From Oppiella nova (Eukaryota; Arthropoda; Arachnida; Sarcoptiformes; Oppiidae), in assembly GCA_905397405.1 (NCBI GenBank), contig CAJPVJ010000373.1, positions 1 through 27,022 of the forward strand: DNA of 27,022 nt. Reading direction: 5' to 3'. Positions 23,548 through 27,022 of the stretch are shown here, piece after piece. The notes beneath the pieces are model-generated. The model worked only from the letters and a program-made list of their open reading frames with translations. It was not told the origin of the DNA and searched no databases. The position numbers and the translations under genes are program-made. Each line of letters begins with the position of its first letter. The stretch's first letter is position 1.

Positions 23548-23956
23548 TCAAAAAAGATTGCGAAAGAAGTCTAGAAAGAAAAAGCACTCCTCTTCGGCTA
23601 TAAATGTCTCGATATTTGATTTAAACTCAAGTATTCCTCTCTTATTAGTATTAACACTATTCTCGAACTTCTCCGTCATTTCTGTCACTTCTTTTTGGTA
23701 TAGTTTTTCTTTTTCATCCACTCTATAGGCGATTGACAAACAAAATGACACGAAAAATGAGTTTTCAGCACAACTTTTGTATACATAATAAGTGAGAGAA
23801 ATATCAATAATAATAAAGAAATTACTGTTTCTGTAAATCCAAGAGATTTTGCTTCTCTTCCTTATGCGAGCGCTTAGTATTGCCATCAAATTCATTGAGC
23901 AGTTGTCGGGTGCGCTCGCAATCGCTTTGAAGGGCTGCCGTTTGCGAGACCTGATC
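23548..23956 (-). CDS. NDC80: NDC80 exons 3 and 4 (C-terminal coiled coil)
   Basis: Exon 3 (23826-23956) follows acceptor CCTATAG^GAT and encodes a coiled-coil stretch ending LLDLQK. It stops at donor AAACA^GTAATT in phase 2. Exon 4 (23548-23722) follows acceptor GCCTATAG^AGTGG, completes a Gln codon, and encodes VDEKEKLYQKEVTEM... to a TGA. The introns are 392 bp (23957-24348) and 103 bp (23723-23825). The protein ends in a Phe-rich tail. In relatives this end binds SPC24/SPC25. Without these two exons the gene would lack its C-terminus. Confidence 0.8.
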
Positions 23957-26462
23957 CTATAGGACACACGTATTAGACATACGATTATTATTTCAAATAA
24001 ATAATAAACAGTTTTATCGAAAGATAGAGAGAAATACTATTTGAATAAATTGTTATCATAAGAGTGTGTGAGACATATATAACTCATTAATATTATGCAT
24101 TTCCTAACAAAAACAAAACGATTATTATTTTTGACTTCAAGAGTGAGTGTTCAGGCGTTTAACACAATAATCAAACGCATAGAGACAGCGGAGTGCGAGA
24201 AACAAACAAAAGAAAAGTTAAAACAAAAACTTTTCACTCAATTGTAACGTAAAATAAACAACAAAAACCAATAAAACAATTATAAAAACAGGGGTTAACT
24301 AACAAACAGTCAAATGAAATAAATCAATGGTAGAGAGAGATGACTAACTTTACGCTGTGTTTCCATTTGAGACATCAATTGTGCGACGAGTTTCTCATTT
24401 AGTTTCAATTGCTTCTCCTTCTCATTGATTAATAGATTAAATTCATTGAGTTTTTGGTGTTCAGTGAGAGAGACGGAGCCCTGCAATGCACTCAACTGTT
24501 GAATGATCGCTATTTTCAGTTCATGAACTTTATGTGAGAATAACTTTTCCAATTCATTGACAGTCGTGCCGCTCGTCTCGCCGTTCGTGATGCCGATCAG
24601 CGCCGACAGTATTTGGCGCCATTCGGGGCACTGAATCAGTTGCCGCAGACCCGCGCTATAGCCGGCCATCACCGGCGAGTCCACCAAATCGGCCATCGCT
24701 GTGATGAATGAGTCCAAATCGGAGTGCATTTTCTTAATTATGTCCTCGTATTTGCTGCAATCGAGTCGTGCGCTGCGAATGCCTTTCTTCAGCTCATCGA
24801 TCACTCCGTACTCCTGTTTGATCTCATCTGACAACTGCTGCTTCCGCTCCCTCGCCAGCACCGCCTCCTCGATACCGAACTCCTGTTCCTCTACTTTGCA
24901 TTTCAGACACTTTCGCTGCTCTTCCAACTTCTTGATGGCCGCCATCTTCTCGCTGTACTCCTTCTGGAGGCTCTCGAGTGTCGTCTGGTTTTGGTTGTGA
25001 TGTGATCTCATTTCAGTCATATAGTTGTCGTACGATTTGATGTCCGCTTCGTATGTCTGTAGGGTTTGCGGCAGATCTCGGATCTGTTGTATCTCTTCGT
25101 CCAATCGCTGCACTTCCCGTTCGAGACCTTCCGACTCATCGATCAGCTGTTCGTAGTCATCCTCAGTGCCATATGTCTTAACGACGAGATCCTGGAGATA
25201 ACTGTCCACTTGTTCGTCATCCACGCCCTCGTCATTGACTCTCAAACAAAGTCTTATTAATTCTGATTTGATATCAATCTCTCCCTCGAAGTTGGCCATT
25301 TTTCACGCCTGCCCTAGGTATAATTCCCATATGATATCCGCGTCTGTATGTCTATTTTGTTTATAAGTTTTAAGTACAGTTTATTTTCGGGAAATTTACA
25401 TTTATTAAAGATTTTTATAAGTGCGATTGCGAGAGGAATGCCAAGAATTTGCCAAAACTTAGAGCTCGTAATGGTTTGCATGTATGGGTTGAGCGCAAAG
25501 GCCTCTCATTAGATGCGGTTTTGACGAGCGTTTTGGTGGAAAGGGATGTCAAATGAGACTTACATTGAGAGAGTCGACCAACCATTCAAGCATTCCTAAG
25601 ACACTTCCCAGTGCTCTGCCGCTCGTGAATGAAACCAAATCGGACTTCTTGACGGGAAATGGATACTCAAGGGATGCCATAATCTTGGGCACCTCGACGT
25701 CCATCGGAACCATTTTGGCTTTAATGCCATAACAGGCGAACAGGAACTCAAAGACACTGGAGATCTCTTTAACGGTGGGACGGGTGCCGAAGGTCTTGCT
25801 GATGGAGTGCGGGTACACTCCGAAACGTCCATCGGAACCATTTTGGCTTTAATGCCATAACAGGCGAACAGGAACTCAAAGACACTGGAGATCTCTTTAA
25901 CGGTGGGACGGGTGCCGAAGGTCTTGCTGATGGAGTGCGGGTACACTCCGATGGGATTATTGGTCAAGAAGTCCAACACTTTGCCGGCGCACTGCCTCTG
26001 ATAGGAGGACTCACTGAGCGGACGGCTGTCCTTCACGTGGCCACGACTGCCGCCAATACTGGACCTCCTGTTGGACGACTGGGCGGAGGAACAGCTCTGC
26101 GGCTGATATGACGCGCGATTGTGTTGTGGCGTCAGACCAAAGAGGGGCCCAATCTTTGCGGTGACACTCTTGCGGGCGCTCGAGAAGGGGTTGTTGGGCC
26201 GGAAGCCCCCAAACACCGACTGTCGGCCCCCATTGGGTGCGCTACTGAGTCGTGATGAGCCGCCACTGCCCGGGAAGTTGAAGAAATTGGTGCCGTTTTG
26301 GGGGCCTTTGCGCGAAGAGGCCGTCGACGGGACGGACGACTGGCTGGACGTGGACTGCGATTTGGGCCGACTCTGGGCGCCGGTGTTTTGCTGGCCGTAC
26401 GCACTGGGAGGCCGTATACCCGACCCTCGACCACCGAAACCATAGTTGGACTGTCGGTTCAT
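23548..26462 (-). CDS. NDC80: Kinetochore protein NDC80 (HEC1), broken by assembly duplication in exon 1
   Basis: Four coding exons on the minus strand: 25564-26462, 24349 to about 25284, 23826-23956 and 23548-23722. With one copy of the 127-bp duplication plus its 1-base spacer removed, exon 1 encodes 257 residues and the whole protein about 670 (human 642). The start is the ATG at 26460-26462 (MNRQSNYGFG). Residues 1-143 are a basic Ser/Arg-rich tail. Residues 144-257 are the calponin-homology head, opening KDSRPLSESSYQRQC and ending EWLVDSLN. The rest is mostly coiled coil. NDC80 pairs with NUF2 and, through SPC24/SPC25, links the centromere to microtubules; the tail and head contact the microtubule, and Aurora B phosphorylates the tail. 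The order tail, CH head, coiled coil makes the call firm. The 5' border of exon 2 is uncertain. Confidence 0.92.
23957..24348 (-). other. NDC80: NDC80 intron 2
   Basis: An AT-rich intron of 392 bp with donor GTTAGT and acceptor CCTATAG. It contains runs of A and no coding frame that I can support. Confidence 0.7.
24349..25299 (-). CDS. NDC80: NDC80 exon 2 (coiled-coil region)
   Basis: This frame encodes a long heptad-rich region with many Glu, Lys, Leu and Gln residues, including YLQDLV and LEREVQRLDEEI. The pattern matches the human stretch just after the CH head. It ends at donor CGTAAA^GTTAGT in phase 0. An in-frame TGA lies six bases before the ATG at 25299, so the acceptor must lie after it. 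GAG^GGA (exon starting 25284) or GAG^ATT (25278) both keep phase 0 but lack a pyrimidine tract. The alternative, that this is a separate gene starting at the ATG, fits the family less well. Confidence 0.8.
25564..26462 (-). CDS. NDC80: NDC80 exon 1 (tail and CH head), frame-shifted as assembled
   Basis: The exon ends at a strong donor, CTCAAT^GTAAGT. As assembled it changes frame after ...KMVPMDV because a 127-bp segment is present twice. The correct continuation, EVPKIMASLEYPF, is read from the left-hand copy onward. The tail carries several basophilic sites (R-Q-S82, R-K-S99, R-R-S134). Confidence 0.9.
25697..25951. repeat. Perfect 127-bp direct duplication with a one-base spacer inside NDC80 exon 1
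   Basis: Bases 25697-25823 and 25825-25951 are identical over 127 bp, with a single A at 25824 between them. The layout is the same as at the two N joins, but the spacer is a called base. The 128 extra bases break the NDC80 frame, and removing them restores it exactly. It is probably a third uncollapsed contig overlap. Confidence 0.92.
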
Positions 26463-26710
26463 TACTGATGACAATCACGCTATCGTTGTCAACACAATTG
26501 AAAGCAATGTTTAAATGAATGAATGTTTTGACAAATAATTGGTGTAATAATGAGTGCAATGTTTGTATCAATGCTTACATAACAGCCAGTAATGAGTGAA
26601 CGGAAAGTAAAACACAATTCAAACTAATTATAACTGCAATGAAAACCAATGGCAACACAAAAGCCGTTCAAAACTCACATTCAATTGAATTGCTGTGAAA
26701 TGTGTTGCGA

Positions 26711-26723
26711 TTTGGCGCCCAAA
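26711..26723. promoter_or_regulatory. NDC80: E2F-type site in the NDC80 promoter
   Basis: TTTGGCGCCCAAA contains an exact match to the E2F consensus TTTSSCGC and is nearly palindromic. It lies about 250 bases upstream of the NDC80 start codon. E2F sites are typical of cell-cycle genes, which fits a mitotic protein. Confidence 0.5.
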
Positions 26724-26726
26724 CAG

Positions 26727-26731
26727 CCAAT
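26727..26731 (+). promoter_or_regulatory. NDC80: CCAAT box next to the E2F site
   Basis: CCAAT lies three bases after the E2F-type element. NF-Y sites beside E2F sites are a common arrangement in G2/M promoters. Confidence 0.4.
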
Positions 26732-26796
26732 CAATGCACGCATCGCGCGCTCCCACTCACAGACAACGTGTCACTCAGCGAGAGTTGAAGCGAGAG

Positions 26797-26804
26797 TGAC
26801 GTCA
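26797..26804. promoter_or_regulatory. NDC80: CRE (CREB/ATF) palindrome in the NDC80 promoter
   Basis: TGACGTCA is the full 8-base CRE palindrome, about 335 bases upstream of the NDC80 ATG and within the GC-richer patch. Confidence 0.45.
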
Positions 26805-27022
26805 TCGCAACGTAACGCTGTTTGTGAGTGAGTTGTGACGGAGTAAACGAAATAGATATAAATAGATTCAATACAAAAGTCCATAACTTATACCGGGGTT
26901 TTGTACCCTTTTATTATGCGTTTTACGTACGAACCTTATAGAATGTTAGTATTGAAAGGATTTAAATGTTCGATATATGGTTAACGTATATATGATAACT
27001 AATTGCGTAATGCATTGCGTAT

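Larger units (their letters stand above)
26463..27022. promoter_or_regulatory. NDC80 upstream region
   Basis: This is the 5' leader and promoter of NDC80, running to the window edge. The part from about 26700 to 26830 is richer in GC than other intergenic DNA here and holds E2F, CCAAT and CRE-like sites plus two copies of GCGAGAGT (26778-26785, 26790-26797). A plus-strand TATAAATAG at 26857-26865 might belong to a divergent gene beyond the window. No coding frame is supported. Confidence 0.5.

Noticed and set aside
23400-23562. Minus-strand open frame with a Cys- and Leu-rich, membrane-like stretch after the NDC80 stop
   Set aside because: It would need the GCTTTTTCTTTCTAG acceptor and a donor I cannot find at a sensible distance. 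T-rich 3' UTR easily gives such peptides.
480-25951. The three direct duplications as real tandem duplications
   Set aside because: They are 100% identical, always have a one-base spacer, two have N as the spacer, and two break genes whose frames are restored on removal. Artefact is far more likely.
26119-26445. Plus-strand Pro/Gly/Arg-rich open frame opposite the NDC80 tail
   Set aside because: Shadow of the low-complexity NDC80 tail.
1-27022. tRNA, rRNA, CRISPR array, transposon or a novel multi-gene system
   Set aside because: I saw no cloverleaf with A and B boxes, no regularly spaced repeats, no terminal inverted repeats and no transposase-like protein. The four firm genes are ordinary, unrelated metazoan genes.

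Overview
The window is nuclear DNA from an animal. It has spliced protein genes with short introns (about 60-470 bp, GT...AG), AT-rich intergenic DNA, and proteins with clear metazoan orthologues. The compact introns and the fly-type name 'tweek' for the main gene suggest an arthropod, possibly a mite. That placement is inference and the sequence alone does not settle it.

Layout, left to right. (1) 1-1341 is AT-rich intergenic DNA with a possible cut-off 3' coding end at the left edge (1-168) and an artefactual 119-bp duplication around a single N at 599. (2) 1342-16949, minus strand, is a complete gene for the bridge-like lipid transfer protein BLTP1 (KIAA1109 / tweek). I could resolve seven coding exons giving about 4,952 residues, one of them a single 10.7-kb exon. 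(3) 16950-17875 is the shared divergent 5' region. (4) 17876-19882, plus strand, is a lysosomal alpha-galactosidase / alpha-N-acetylgalactosaminidase (GH27) in four exons. Its last exon is broken by a 135-bp duplication around a single N. (5) 19883-21848 is AT-rich intergenic DNA with a small cluster of a repeated 10-mer. (6) 21849-22383, plus strand, is mitochondrial monothiol glutaredoxin 5 in two exons. (7) 23548-26462, minus strand, is the kinetochore protein NDC80/HEC1 in four coding exons. Its first exon is frame-shifted by a 127-bp duplication that has no N. Its upstream region carries E2F, CCAAT and CRE-like sites.

The four genes do unrelated housekeeping jobs: lipid transport at membrane contacts, lysosomal glycan breakdown, iron-sulphur cluster transfer, and chromosome segregation. 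BLTP1 and the galactosidase are divergent, and GLRX5 and NDC80 converge. I found no operon-like or defence-like system, no mobile element, no RNA gene and no CRISPR array.

The strongest unexpected signal is technical. Three perfect direct duplications of 119, 127 and 135 bp, each separated by exactly one base, look like contig-end overlaps joined without being collapsed. Removing one copy plus the spacer restores the reading frame of both the galactosidase and NDC80. Biological points worth a look are the extreme exon fusion in BLTP1, a Tyr in the substrate-specificity loop of the galactosidase, a long NDC80 tail rich in R-x-S sites, and a cell-cycle type promoter upstream of NDC80.
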